Source: Dolomitihabitans soli (GTDB lineage Bacteria > Actinomycetota > Actinomycetes > Streptosporangiales > Streptosporangiaceae). From it: a stretch of 64,000 bases of DNA. This document shows, piece by piece, positions 26,829 through 35,337 of this stretch. A program made the position numbers and the translations under genes. Where the stretch lies: NCBI RefSeq assembly GCF_022213955.1, contig NZ_JAKNTW010000011.1, positions 124,001 through 188,000 of the forward strand. Reading direction: 5' to 3'. The first letter of the stretch is position 1. Each line of letters opens with the position of its first letter. Below the pieces are notes generated by a model. It saw nothing but the letters and a program-made list of their open reading frames with translations. It made no database searches and was not told the DNA's origin.

Positions 26829-26860
26829 GGTCGGCTCCTTTCGAGAGCCTCAGAGAGTGT

Positions 26861-26890
26861 GAAAGCGCTTTCCAGGTAAGCGCTTTCCTC
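26861..26890. promoter_or_regulatory. paired GAAAGCGCTTTC operators of pectate lyase
   Basis: GAAAGCGCTTTC at 26861-26872 is a perfect 12-base palindrome. A second, GTAAGCGCTTTC with core AAGCGCTT at 26878-26885, follows with centres 15 bases apart. The shape is that of LacI/CcpA-family sites with a central CG. They lie 33-60 bases upstream of the PL1 start. No LacI gene adjoins, so the repressor is encoded elsewhere or is one of the three in this window. Confidence 0.65.
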
Positions 26891-27082
26891 AAGCGGGTCG
26901 AGTCAATCACAGCCCCGATTCGCGCGTGAAGCCTTGGCGGCCGACTGCTGGCGAACGGGAGGGGCGGTTGCCTCCGCCCTCCGCCGGAGCTCTTCCATCC
27001 GCCCAGGTCACACCGGGCGACCGCACGACAGGAGAACCAGGACCAGGCGGCTCAGGTGATGAAACTTTCAGCTGCGCCGGGA

Positions 27083-27109
27083 CCTGGCGGCCTCCACAGG
27101 CCGGCCAGG
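27083..27109 (-). terminator. hairpin after ferredoxin gene
   Basis: CCTGGC (27083-27088) pairs with GCCAGG (27104-27109), with an inner GGCC/GGCC pair and one bulged G. It lies 59 bases past the ferredoxin stop on the minus strand, the probable end of the P450 operon. Confidence 0.45.
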
Positions 27110-27167
27110 CCCGGTTTCGGTGCGGTGGCGAGCCCTTCGAATCAGCAGGCGCGCCGGCCGCTCACGC

Positions 27168-27362
27168 CTACGCGCTCACCTCGATGGCGGCGCCGGGGCA
27201 GACGGCGGCGGCCTCACGGACCAGGACGTGCTGATCGTCGGCCGGCTCGGATTCGAGCAGGATGACGATGCCGTCCTCGTCGCGCTGGTCGAACACCTCA
27301 GGCGCGATCAGCACGCACTGGCCGGCGCCGCAGCACTTGTCTTCGTCGATGACGACTTTCAT
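27168..27362 (-). CDS. [3Fe-4S] ferredoxin of a P450 system
   Basis: A 64-residue electron carrier. Cluster ligands are C10, C16 and C55 (C-x2-A13-x2-C, then CPG); alanine at position 13 in place of a fourth cysteine marks the [3Fe-4S] type usual for actinomycete P450 partners. An extra cysteine, C11, follows the first ligand. It would pass electrons from the ferredoxin reductase to the P450 encoded directly upstream. GGAGGAATCCGAG precedes the ATG. It is the last gene of the reductase, P450, ferredoxin operon. Confidence 0.93.
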   Translation of the reverse strand: MKVVIDEDKCCGAGQCVLIAPEVFDQRDEDGIVILLESEPADDQHVLVREAAAVCPGAAIEVSA

Positions 27363-27390
27363 CTCGGATTCCTCCTTGTCGATCGGCGGG

Positions 27391-28602
27391 TCACCAGCGG
27401 ACCGGGACCGTGCTCAGGCCGCCGACGGCCAGCCCTTCCACGCGCTCCAGCTCCGCCACCGGCACGGCCAGCTCCAGGGTCGGCAGCTTGCGCAGCAGCA
27501 CCTCGAGCACGACCTGCAGCTCGGTGCGGGCCAGCGCCTGGCCGAGGCAGGAGTGGGCGCCGGCGCCGAACGCCAGGTGCGGATTCGGGCTGCGGGTCAG
27601 GTCCATCTCGGCGGCGGCCTCGAAGGCGCTCTCGTCGCGGTTGGCGGCGGCCATGCTGCACACCACGGTGGTGCCGCGGGGCAGGACGGTGCCGCTGACC
27701 TCGGTCTCCTCGCGCAGGTAGCGGGGCAGGCCGAAGCCGGAGTTGGCGTCCATCCGCAGCGACTCCTCCACCGTCGTGCGGATCAGCGACGGGTCCGCCA
27801 GCAGCCGCTCCCAGTGGGCGCGGTCGGCCAGCAGCATGGAGACCATCTTCCCGATCATGTTGGCGGTGGTCTCGTGCCCGGCGACCAGCAGCCCCATGCC
27901 GGTGACCAGGATCTGGATGTTGGACAGCCCGCCGTCCTCGGGCTCGCCGACCGCGATCAGCTCGCTCAGCAGGTCCTCGCCGGGTTCGGCGCGCTTGGCG
28001 GTGATGTGGTCGGACATGTACTGGAAGAACTCGGTCTGGGAGGCCTCGGTCTCGGCCTGGGTGTAGCGGGTGAGGTTGAGCAGGGTGTCGGACCAGTAGG
28101 AGAACCGGTCCCGGTCGGCGGCCGGGACGCCGAGCATGTCGCAGATGACGTACACCGGCAGCGGAAAGCCGAGGGCGGCCTTGAGGTCACCGGGTGCGCC
28201 GCGCTCGACCATGTCGTCGATGAGCTTCTCGGCCATCTGGGTCATCGCGGGACGCAGCGCGGCCATGCGCTTGGCGGTGAACCACTTGCCGACCAGACGC
28301 CGCCAGTGCTGGTGCTCGTCGCCTCCGTCGGGGATGATCTGCGCGAACTCGCTGCTGAACACCCCGCCGCCGTCCGCCGACAGCCGGGCCGCGTCGGGCG
28401 CGGTGAGCTGGCGGGTGAAGCGCGGGTCCGCCAGCACCTCCTTGACGTCCGCGTAGCGGGTCAGCAGTGTCGCCTGGTCGCCGCTGGGCAGCTTGACGTG
28501 GGCCACCGGGCACTGGCTGCGCAGTTCGGCCCATTCCGCGGGCGGGTCCAGCGCCGCGTCGTTCGGGATCGGGTAGCTCAGTACCTGCTCGTTGACACTC
28601 AT
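27391..28602 (-). CDS. cytochrome P450 (CYP105/107-like)
   Basis: A 403-residue soluble P450 of bacterial class I type. Landmarks: I-helix oxygen-binding AGHETT at 241-246, ExxR at E280-R283, and the haem loop FGAGAHSCLG with ligand C352. ATG 28602 has GGGGAGA upstream and is preferred to the start at 28617. It sits between its ferredoxin and ferredoxin reductase genes, so a full redox chain is encoded together. No biosynthetic gene cluster adjoins, which favours a role in catabolism or detoxification of a small molecule; the substrate is unknown. Confidence 0.94.
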   Translation of the reverse strand: MSVNEQVLSYPIPNDAALDPPAEWAELRSQCPVAHVKLPSGDQATLLTRYADVKEVLADPRFTRQLTAPDAARLSADGGGVFSSEFAQIIPDGGDEHQHWRRLVGKWFTAKRMAALRPAMTQMAEKLIDDMVERGAPGDLKAALGFPLPVYVICDMLGVPAADRDRFSYWSDTLLNLTRYTQAETEASQTEFFQYMSDHITAKRAEPGEDLLSELIAVGEPEDGGLSNIQILVTGMGLLVAGHETTANMIGKMVSMLLADRAHWERLLADPSLIRTTVEESLRMDANSGFGLPRYLREETEVSGTVLPRGTTVVCSMAAANRDESAFEAAAEMDLTRSPNPHLAFGAGAHSCLGQALARTELQVVLEVLLRKLPTLELAVPVAELERVEGLAVGGLSTVPVRW

Positions 28603-28680
28603 GCAGCATCTCCCCATGAATGGATGGATTGGTCGCCTGGCACCAGGCGTCTGTACGGCTCGCGTGTGATGCGTCGCCCC

Positions 28681-29922
28681 TTACGCGGACGCGAGCGGCT
28701 GGGCGGACTGACTTGAGACGAGAGACCGTTGCCTCAGGACGCGGGCCTGCTTGGGCATGTTCCAGCCGAGGACGCCGGTCACCCGGCCGCCCTCGCGGTA
28801 GAGGACGGCGAAGCGGTGCTCGGCCGGGTCGCCCTCGGCGACGGTCACCTCGGCCGCGGCCGACGGGTGGCCGTGGGCCTGGATCTTGACGTCGTACTGG
28901 TCGGTCCAGAAATAGGGGATCGGCGTGTACGGGCGGTCGGCGCCGAGGATGTTGGCCGCCACGACCTGGGCCTGCTCGGTGGCGTTGGTGCGGTTCTCCA
29001 GGCGCAGCCGCCTGCCGAGCCCTTCGTGTTCGAAGGAGGCCACGTCTCCGACGGCGTAGACGCCCTCGGCGGCGCGGCAGCGCGAGTCGCACTCCACTCC
29101 GTCGCCCAGGGTGAGCCCGCTGCCCTCCAGCCAGCCGGTCGCCGGACGGGAGCCGATGGCCACCACGACGGCGTCGGCGGGCAGGAGCTCGCCGGTGGCC
29201 AGCCGTACCGCCGTGACCCGTCCCTCGGTGCCCGCGAGTCCGTCGACCGCGACGCCGAGCCGCAGGTGGACCCCGCGCTCGGCGTGCACCCGGCCGAGCA
29301 TCGCGCCGATCACTCCGCCGAGCTGGTCGCCGAGCAGGGTGTGCCCCATCCCGGCGAGCGTGACGTCCAGCCCCATGGTGCGGGCGGTGGCGGCGATCTC
29401 CGCGCCCAGCACCCCCTCCCCCACGACCACGAGCCGTTTGGCGGCGGTCAGGTGGGCGCGGAGGGTGAGCGCGTCATCCAGGCCGCGCAGCACGTGCACG
29501 CCCGCCAGCCCGTCCTGGCCGGGCAGCCGGCAGGAGGTCAGGCCGGTGGCGATGACCAGGGCGTCGGCGCTCAGTACCCGGCCGGAGGCGGTGGTGACCG
29601 CGCGTCCCGCCGCGTCCAGGGAGACGGCGGGCTCGCCGCGCACGAACTCGGCGTCGAGAGCCTCCAGCTGCGCCTGGGTGCGGAGCCGGGTGCGGTCCGG
29701 TTCCCAGGTGCCGGCCAGGACCTGCTTCGACAGCGGCGGCCGGTCGTAGGGGGAACGGGTTTCGGCGTCCAGCAGGGTGAGCGAGCCCTGGTGCCCGTGC
29801 CGCCGCAGCGCCTCCGCCGTGCTCAACCCGGCGGCCGACGCACCGACGATCAGGACGCTTCCTGGCGGGGTCACGCGGCGTCGCTCTGGTGGAGTGCGAC
29901 GGCCGGGCTTACACAGATCCAC
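28681..29922 (-). CDS. FAD-dependent ferredoxin reductase
   Basis: About 413 residues, of the pyridine-nucleotide-disulfide oxidoreductase class that feeds P450 ferredoxins. The FAD-binding loop VLIVGASAAGLSTAEALRRHG is near the start, followed by DRPPLSKQVLAG, the NAD-binding loop VVVGEGVLGAEIAATAR, and the second FAD motif VYAVGDVASF. The usual C-terminal reductase domain is complete. GTG 29922 after GGAAGGGA is chosen; ATG 29955 upstream or GTG near 29874 are possible. It is the first gene of the P450 operon and divergent from a TetR gene. Confidence 0.9.
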   Translation of the reverse strand: MDLCKPGRRTPPERRRVTPPGSVLIVGASAAGLSTAEALRRHGHQGSLTLLDAETRSPYDRPPLSKQVLAGTWEPDRTRLRTQAQLEALDAEFVRGEPAVSLDAAGRAVTTASGRVLSADALVIATGLTSCRLPGQDGLAGVHVLRGLDDALTLRAHLTAAKRLVVVGEGVLGAEIAATARTMGLDVTLAGMGHTLLGDQLGGVIGAMLGRVHAERGVHLRLGVAVDGLAGTEGRVTAVRLATGELLPADAVVVAIGSRPATGWLEGSGLTLGDGVECDSRCRAAEGVYAVGDVASFEHEGLGRRLRLENRTNATEQAQVVAANILGADRPYTPIPYFWTDQYDVKIQAHGHPSAAAEVTVAEGDPAEHRFAVLYREGGRVTGVLGWNMPKQARVLRQRSLVSSQSAQPLASA

Positions 29923-29960
29923 ATATGTCGTCCCTTCCAGCTTCCGCTCTGACACGCTAC

Positions 29961-29992
29961 CTTACATCTGCAAGATAACTGACATGTGTAAG
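29961..29992. promoter_or_regulatory. TetR-type inverted repeat between reductase and TetR genes
   Basis: CTTACA (29961-29966) and TGTAAG (29987-29992) are exact inverted arms 20 bases apart in the 84-base divergent gap, inside an AT-rich segment. This is the expected spot for a repressor controlling both directions. Confidence 0.55.
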
Positions 29993-30006
29993 CAGACGGT
30001 AAACTG

Positions 30007-30645
30007 GTGGACGTGGTCACGACGAAAGACAGCAACACCGGCGATCGGCGTGTCCGCCGTACCCGCGCGACCCTGGCACGCGCGCTGCTCGAACTCGTCA
30101 AGAAGCAGGACCTGTCCCGGATCAGCGTGTCCGACGTGGCCGAACATGCCGGAGTGAGCCGCACGGCGTTCTACGACCATTTCCGGGACGTCCACGCGCT
30201 GGCCGAAGCCGCCTGCACCGCGATGATCGACAACCTGATCGAGTCCCTGCCCTCCCCCGGCCCCGGCTCGGCGAACCCGGCGCAGGAGGGGACCCGGTCT
30301 CTGACGGACTTCTTCGCCAGCCTGGCCCAGCACGCCGGGCTCTACCGCAGCCTGCTCGGACCGCAGGGCAGCGCACGCGTCGCCGACCACATCCGCAGCC
30401 GCCTCACCGTCGCCGTCTACGACCGCGTACGCCAGGCCACCGTGGGCGGCGACCTCCCCGAGCGCACCGGCTCGCCGCTGGACATCCCGCACGACGTCCC
30501 CGCCGCCTTCACCGCCGGCGCACTCATCGGCGTGGCCGCCGACTGGCTCCAGCGCGAATGCCCGCAGACCCCGGACCAGATGGCCGCCCTCACCTGGCCG
30601 CTCCTGAGCTCCCTCTACCGCGTCGACTCCGACACGCTCGCCTGA
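30007..30645 (+). CDS. TetR family transcriptional regulator
   Basis: A 212-residue one-component regulator. The DNA-binding part at about 18-65 reads RTRATLARALLELVKKQDLSRISVSDVAEHAGVSRTAFYDHF in three blocks, a clear TetR helix-turn-helix; the rest is a helical ligand-binding domain. GTG 30007 is the most upstream start; no strong ribosome site is seen, so leaderless translation is possible. It is divergent from the P450 operon with an inverted repeat in between and is probably its ligand-responsive repressor. Confidence 0.9.
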   Translation: MDVVTTKDSNTGDRRVRRTRATLARALLELVKKQDLSRISVSDVAEHAGVSRTAFYDHFRDVHALAEAACTAMIDNLIESLPSPGPGSANPAQEGTRSLTDFFASLAQHAGLYRSLLGPQGSARVADHIRSRLTVAVYDRVRQATVGGDLPERTGSPLDIPHDVPAAFTAGALIGVAADWLQRECPQTPDQMAALTWPLLSSLYRVDSDTLA

Positions 30646-30741
30646 GGCCAAGCTCTCACTTGGGGGCATGGCGGCGGCCGTGATCCACCGCGGACAGCCC
30701 GGCCGTACACCGGTCGTCGATTATGGACATCCGACTCAGCC

Positions 30742-30770
30742 TTGTCGGTCTGCCCGAAACGCTGTAACCT
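30742..30770 (+). promoter_or_regulatory. sigma-70-type promoter of LacI/dehydratase/MFS operon
   Basis: TTGTCG at 30742-30747 and TAACCT at 30765-30770, separated by 17 bases, form a plausible housekeeping promoter. The operator-like palindrome starts seven bases after the -10 element, where a bound repressor would block initiation. Confidence 0.5.
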
Positions 30771-30776
30771 GCAACA

Positions 30777-30788
30777 GTTATCGATAAC
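30777..30788. promoter_or_regulatory. perfect palindromic operator of LacI gene
   Basis: GTTATCGATAAC is a perfect 12-base palindrome over the expected transcription start, 22 bases before the LacI start codon. Autoregulation by that LacI protein is the simplest reading. Confidence 0.65.
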
Positions 30789-30809
30789 ATCACGGAGAGC
30801 AGTCAAACG

Positions 30810-31835
30810 GTGTCAGAAGCAAGGGCGACGATCTACACGGTCGCGCGAGCGGTCGGGGTGAGCGCCCAAACCGTCTCCCGGGTGCTCAACGGGACCGGCC
30901 AGGTCAGCGAGAAGACACGGGCCGCCGTCTTCGCCGCGATCGAGGCGCAGGACTACCGGCCGAACGCGGTCGGACGGAGCCTGCGCGCCTCCCGCACCCC
31001 GATGATCGGTGTGCTCGTGGCCGACATCGGCAACCCCTTCTACGCACGGCTGCATCGTGCGATCGAACGCCGGGTGGCCGGCAGCGGCTACTCGCTGATG
31101 CTGATGAACTGTGATGACGACGCACAGATCGAGCGCCATCAGCTTGATCTTCTTCGCTCGTACCGGCCGACCGGGCTCGTCATCGTTCCGTCGATCGGCA
31201 GTTCGCTGAGCGACGACGACCTGCGGGCGTTCGGTCACGTCGTGAGCGTCAGCCGAGTACTCGACGACGTGCACGTCCCCGCTGTCGTCACCAACGGTCG
31301 GGAGGCCGTCGGTGACGCGACCGCGGAGCTTCTCGCACACGGCCACACCGAGATCGCCATGATCCTCGGCCCGCGGAAGGCGTCCACCACCCGTGACCGT
31401 GAAGAGGGCTTCAACGCGGCTCTCAGCCGCAGTCCCGGGTGCCGCGGGCTCGTACGGCACACCGACGGGACCCGATCAGGCGGAGAGGCCGCGGCGAGCG
31501 AGCTGCTTCGCACGCATCCCGGCGTCACCGGGATGATCGGCTTCAACGCGCTCGTCACGGAGGGAATCGTCAGCGCCGTCCGCACGGCCGGGCGACGGTG
31601 TCCGGACGACGTCTCGATCATCGGGTTCACCGACGCCGGGTGGATGACCCTGTACCCCCCGGCCATCTCCGTGATCGACCAGCCGGTGGAGGAGATGGGC
31701 GCCCTCGCCGGCGACCTGCTGCTCGACATGGCCTCGGGGAAGTCCGTCGACCCCGGCCCACGCGTCGTGCCGAGCACGTTGATCCGGCGCGGCTCCGTCG
31801 CCCCGCCGGCGACCACGAAGGAGCGCAAGGCATGA
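30810..31835 (+). CDS. LacI family transcriptional regulator
   Basis: A 341-residue repressor: helix-turn-helix IYTVARAVGVSAQTVSRVLNG, hinge with YRPNAVGRSLRASR, and an effector domain with GVLVADIGNPFYARL and VSIIGFTDAGWMTLYPPAISVI. GTG 30810 follows GGAGAG. Its stop overlaps the ATG of the dehydratase gene (ATGA), so regulator, dehydratase and transporter form one autoregulated operon. The likely inducer is the sugar acid handled by the next two proteins. Confidence 0.92.
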   Translation: MSEARATIYTVARAVGVSAQTVSRVLNGTGQVSEKTRAAVFAAIEAQDYRPNAVGRSLRASRTPMIGVLVADIGNPFYARLHRAIERRVAGSGYSLMLMNCDDDAQIERHQLDLLRSYRPTGLVIVPSIGSSLSDDDLRAFGHVVSVSRVLDDVHVPAVVTNGREAVGDATAELLAHGHTEIAMILGPRKASTTRDREEGFNAALSRSPGCRGLVRHTDGTRSGGEAAASELLRTHPGVTGMIGFNALVTEGIVSAVRTAGRRCPDDVSIIGFTDAGWMTLYPPAISVIDQPVEEMGALAGDLLLDMASGKSVDPGPRVVPSTLIRRGSVAPPATTKERKA

Positions 31836-32947
31836 AGATCGTGACGGTCGGCACCCATGTCGTCACCGAGAGACTTCGGACGCCGTTCGGCATGTCCCAG
31901 TGGTCCTGGGAGACGCGCAGCAGTTGTCTCGTCGAGATCGTGACGGACGAGGGCGTCACCGGGTGGGGCGAGTGTTTCGGTCCGGCCGAGGGCAGCCGTG
32001 CGCTGATCGATTCCGTGTTCTCTCCGCTCCTGGTCGGAGCGGATCCGTTCGAGCACGTCTCCCTGTGGGAGTCGATGTACAACCGCAGCCGTGAGTGGGG
32101 GCGCGCGGGCGTTCCGATCGCCGCGATCTCGGGCATCGAGATCGCCCTGTGGGACATCGTCGGCAAGGCGCTGGGCCAGCCGATCCACCGCCTGCTGGGC
32201 GGCCGGGCGCCCGGCTCCTTCGACGCGTACGCCTCGGCGTTCTACTACGGAGGCGAGTGGCAGGACGACCTCGAGGCGGAGGCACGGCATCTCATCGCGC
32301 AGGGATACCGCCACGTCAAGATGAAGGTCGGTGCTGAGCTGCGGTCCGACATCGACCGCGTGCACCGGGTGCGCGCGGCCCTGGGACCGGACATCCTCCT
32401 GGCCGCCGACGCCAACCGCGGCTACACCACGGCAGAAGCCCTCGTGTTCGCCCGCGAGACCGAATCGGACTCGCTGTGGTTCTTCGAAGAGCCGGTCATC
32501 CCCGAAGACCTGGCCGGTTACCGCGAGCTGAGAGCAGCCACCGCGGTCCCCATCGCGGGCGGGGAATCGTCGTTCACCCGCTGGGGATTTGCGGAGATGA
32601 TCGAGTCCCGCGCCGTCGACCTGCTGCAGCCCGATGCCACGGCCTGCGGCGGGCTCCGCGAGACGTTGCTGATCGCCGGCATGGCGAGCGCCCACGGCAT
32701 CCCCACACTCCCGCACGTATGGGGGTCCGCGATCACGGTGGCCGCGGGGCTGCACCTCGCCACCGCGCTCCCCGTGGTGACCCCCTCCCTCGGCCGCACG
32801 CTCCCGGTCATCGAACTCGACCAGGCGCCCAACTCCTTCCGGCGGACCCTTTCGGATCTGGACATAGGGCCGGTGATGACCGTGCCCCAAGGGCCGGGCC
32901 TCGGGATCGAGATCGACCGATCCGTGATCGAGGCGTACCGAGCCTGA
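31832..32947 (+). CDS. enolase-superfamily sugar-acid dehydratase (MR/MLE type)
   Basis: A 371-residue mandelate-racemase/muconate-lactonizing family enzyme. A capping domain (about 1-125) precedes the barrel. Catalytic K163/K165 lie in HVKMKVG; magnesium ligands are D193 (AADANRG), E219/E220 (WFFEEP) and E245 (GGESS); H295 lies in PHVWGS. The KxK plus late histidine arrangement fits acid-sugar dehydratases. With an MFS uptake gene beside it, dehydration of an aldonate or aldarate is likely; galactonate, gluconate and related acids cannot be separated by eye. ATG 31832 overlaps the LacI stop. Confidence 0.88.
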   Translation: MKIVTVGTHVVTERLRTPFGMSQWSWETRSSCLVEIVTDEGVTGWGECFGPAEGSRALIDSVFSPLLVGADPFEHVSLWESMYNRSREWGRAGVPIAAISGIEIALWDIVGKALGQPIHRLLGGRAPGSFDAYASAFYYGGEWQDDLEAEARHLIAQGYRHVKMKVGAELRSDIDRVHRVRAALGPDILLAADANRGYTTAEALVFARETESDSLWFFEEPVIPEDLAGYRELRAATAVPIAGGESSFTRWGFAEMIESRAVDLLQPDATACGGLRETLLIAGMASAHGIPTLPHVWGSAITVAAGLHLATALPVVTPSLGRTLPVIELDQAPNSFRRTLSDLDIGPVMTVPQGPGLGIEIDRSVIEAYRA

Positions 32948-32992
32948 CCACCCGCCATCGACCCCCGCACATCCGGCGTTAAGGAACACCCC

Positions 32993-34282
32993 GTGCCATC
33001 GGATCCTCACCCCAGCACGCACACCCTCCCCGCACAGGCCCCGCATCTCCCGCACAAGTGGCTGCGCATCAGCGGGCTGCTGCTCGTCGGCCTGTTCGTC
33101 GCCTACCTCGACCGCTCGAACCTGTCGGTCGCGATCAAGAACATCTCCACCGACCTCGGGTTCTCCGGCGACGAGTTCGCCGCCACGTCGAGCCTCGCCC
33201 TGACCGCGTTTCTCGTCGGATACCTGATCTCGAACTTCCTCGGCGGCTTCCTCACCGCCAGGATCGACGCCAAGTGGATCCTGCTCGCCACCGTCGCGGG
33301 CTACTCCCTGTGCACGCTGCTCATCGGATTCGTGGAATCCGTCGAAGCCCTCGTCGCGCTGCGCGTCGGCGTCGGCATCTTCGAAGGCATCTACTGGCCC
33401 CAGCAGTTCAGAATGGCCAAGGCGTGGTTCGACGAGCGTGAGATGACCCGGGCCAGCGCGATGATCCAGTACTACGGGCAGTATCTCGCCCTGGCGCTCG
33501 GGTTCTTCCTCCTCACCCCCTTCGAGGCGTCCTTCGGATGGCGTCCGATGTTCTGGGCGCTGGGCGCGATCGGCCTCGTCGTCATCCTCCCCCTCTACGC
33601 GCGATTCCTGCCGACCGCACCGGCCGCCACCACCGCGCCGCGCATCCCGGGAAGCAGCGGCCCGGCGCGGCGGAAGCTCACCTTCGCCGCGTTCGGCGGC
33701 TGGCGATTCGTACTGATCGTGTTCAGCTACTTCACGAACGGCATGCTCTTCTGGGGCATCACGCTGTTCATCCCGCTCATCGTGCCGACGTTCGGTTTCG
33801 CGCCGAGCGTCAACGGCCTGCTCGCCGCGGCGCCGTACCTCGTCTCCCTGGTGCTCACCATCCCGATGATGATTCTCGGCGACCGCACCGGCCGGCGCGG
33901 CCCCATCGCGATCTCCGGTCTCGTCGTCGGCGGCGTCCTGCTGGCCTGCGTCGCGCTCACCGGCTCCCCGGTGCTGCAGTTCACCCTGATCTGCCTCGGC
34001 CTGGGCTACTTCACCGCCGCCTACACGCCCAACATCTGGGCGATCGCGGTGACCGATCTACCCGCTCACGCGGTGGGTCCCGCCACCGGGATCATCAACG
34101 GCTTCGGGGCCGGCGGAGGCGGCATCGTCGCGGGCGCTCTCGTCAGCGCCCTGCTCGCCGCCACCGGCACGTACGCGCTCGGCCTGTCCGTTCTCGGCCT
34201 GGTCGCGATCCTCGGCGGCCTCGCCCTGCTCCTGTACACCAGGATGCGACCGGCCACTCCTGTTCCGGCACCCGCTCCCTGA
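32993..34282 (+). CDS. MFS transporter, anion:cation symporter type (GudP/ExuT-like)
   Basis: A 429-residue, 12-helix major facilitator. The first loop region KWLRISGLLLVGLFVAYLDRSNLSVA, read in two blocks, is typical of the ACS family that imports hexonates, hexuronates and glucarate. GYLISNFLGGFLTARIDAKW carries the motif-A region between helices 2 and 3. A long central cytosolic loop (about 215-230) splits the halves. GTG 32993 follows AAGGA. It should bring in the acid used by the dehydratase encoded 45 bases upstream. Confidence 0.9.
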   Translation: MPSDPHPSTHTLPAQAPHLPHKWLRISGLLLVGLFVAYLDRSNLSVAIKNISTDLGFSGDEFAATSSLALTAFLVGYLISNFLGGFLTARIDAKWILLATVAGYSLCTLLIGFVESVEALVALRVGVGIFEGIYWPQQFRMAKAWFDEREMTRASAMIQYYGQYLALALGFFLLTPFEASFGWRPMFWALGAIGLVVILPLYARFLPTAPAATTAPRIPGSSGPARRKLTFAAFGGWRFVLIVFSYFTNGMLFWGITLFIPLIVPTFGFAPSVNGLLAAAPYLVSLVLTIPMMILGDRTGRRGPIAISGLVVGGVLLACVALTGSPVLQFTLICLGLGYFTAAYTPNIWAIAVTDLPAHAVGPATGIINGFGAGGGGIVAGALVSALLAATGTYALGLSVLGLVAILGGLALLLYTRMRPATPVPAPAP

Positions 34283-34299
34283 CACCATTGATCAGGACC

Positions 34300-34332
34300 G
34301 TCCGCCCTCGCTTCCGAGAAACGAGGGCGGAC
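34300..34332. terminator. bidirectional hairpin
   Basis: GTCCGCCCTCG (34300-34310) and CGAGGGCGGAC (34322-34332) form a perfect 11-bp stem with an 11-base loop. It lies between the MFS stop (34282) and the convergent sigma-factor stop (34337), so it can end both transcripts. Confidence 0.75.
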
Positions 34333-34336
34333 AGCC

Positions 34337-35236
34337 CTAGCCGTCCCGCACCCACGGCCGCAGCTTCTCCGGATTGCGGACCGCCCAGATCCGGGTGACG
34401 CGGCCGTCGGCGACATCGAACGAGGCTACGGTCGTGACGGCGCCGTCATGCTGGGCCACCAGGCCAGGCACACCGTTGACCGACCGCTCCAGGAGTTCGA
34501 GCCCCGGGGCCTTGTCGGCGATGGCGACCAGGTACTGGGCGATGAGCGCACCGCCTTCGATCGGGCGGAGGACGGTACCGACCATGCCGCCGCCGTCGGC
34601 GGTCATCACGGCGGCCGGGTCGAGGAGGTCGACGAGGGCCGCGATGTCCTTGGTCTCCCATGCCTGTTTGACCTGCCGCACCGCGGCGGCCTGCCCGGCC
34701 GCCGTCACCGGGGCCCGCGCGACGGGCACCCGCCGCCGGGCGGAGGCCGCGAGCTGCTTGCAGGCCGCAGGGGTCCGGCCGAGGATGTCGGCGATCTCGG
34801 CGAAGGGGTACCGGAAGACGTCGTGCAGGACGAACGCCACCCGCTCGGCGGGTGTCATCGACTCCATGACGACGAGGACGGCCATGGTCACCGATTCGTC
34901 CAGGACCATCTGGTCGGCGGGGTCGGTGCCATGGCCGTGGTCCCACCCGGCGTGGCCGGGCAGCGGATCGGGCAACCACGCGCCGACATAGCGTTCACGC
35001 CGGGCCCGCGCCGAGCCGAGCACGTCCAGGCAGATGCGGCCGGTCACCGTCGTCAGCCAGGCGCCGGGGGAAACGATCTCCTCCTGCCGGCTTCGTGGCA
35101 GCGCGTACCAGCGCGCGTAGGCCTCCTGTACGGCGTCCTCGGACTCGGCCAGTGAACCGAGCAACCGGTAGGCGACATTGATCAGTTGGCGCCGCTCACC
35201 GGCTATCTCATAGGTGCTCGCCCCAGCCGTCCCCAT
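34337..35236 (-). CDS. ECF41-type sigma factor (SigJ-like)
   Basis: A 299-residue sigma-70 family protein. Region 2 (about 14-80, YRLLGSLAESEDAVQEAYARW) and region 4 (about 115-165, MTPAERVAFVLHDVFRYPFAEIADILGRT) are followed by a fused SnoaL-like domain (about 180-299), the hallmark of group ECF41, with NPEKL near the end. The usual DGGGK reads DGGGM here. In this group the C-terminal extension controls activity in place of an anti-sigma factor. Divergently, a small membrane-protein gene starts at 35338. No matching ECF41 promoter was found ahead of it. RNA polymerase binding is by family. Confidence 0.9.
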   Translation of the reverse strand: MGTAGASTYEIAGERRQLINVAYRLLGSLAESEDAVQEAYARWYALPRSRQEEIVSPGAWLTTVTGRICLDVLGSARARRERYVGAWLPDPLPGHAGWDHGHGTDPADQMVLDESVTMAVLVVMESMTPAERVAFVLHDVFRYPFAEIADILGRTPAACKQLAASARRRVPVARAPVTAAGQAAAVRQVKQAWETKDIAALVDLLDPAAVMTADGGGMVGTVLRPIEGGALIAQYLVAIADKAPGLELLERSVNGVPGLVAQHDGAVTTVASFDVADGRVTRIWAVRNPEKLRPWVRDG

Positions 35237-35337
35237 GCTCCCGGCCGCCTCCTCGCCTTACCTTTCGCAGGCCCGCGTCGTCGGGCTGGTGAGACCTTAT
35301 CGACCTACTGCCTTCGGGCGGAAAAGGGGACCGTGGC

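Larger units (their letters stand above)
26829..27167. other. intergenic region before pectate lyase PL1
   Basis: These 339 bases hold the two pectate-lyase operators near the left end and a ferredoxin-side hairpin near 27083-27109. The middle (26900-27080) holds only chance open frames with no ribosome site; no gene is called. Confidence 0.5.
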
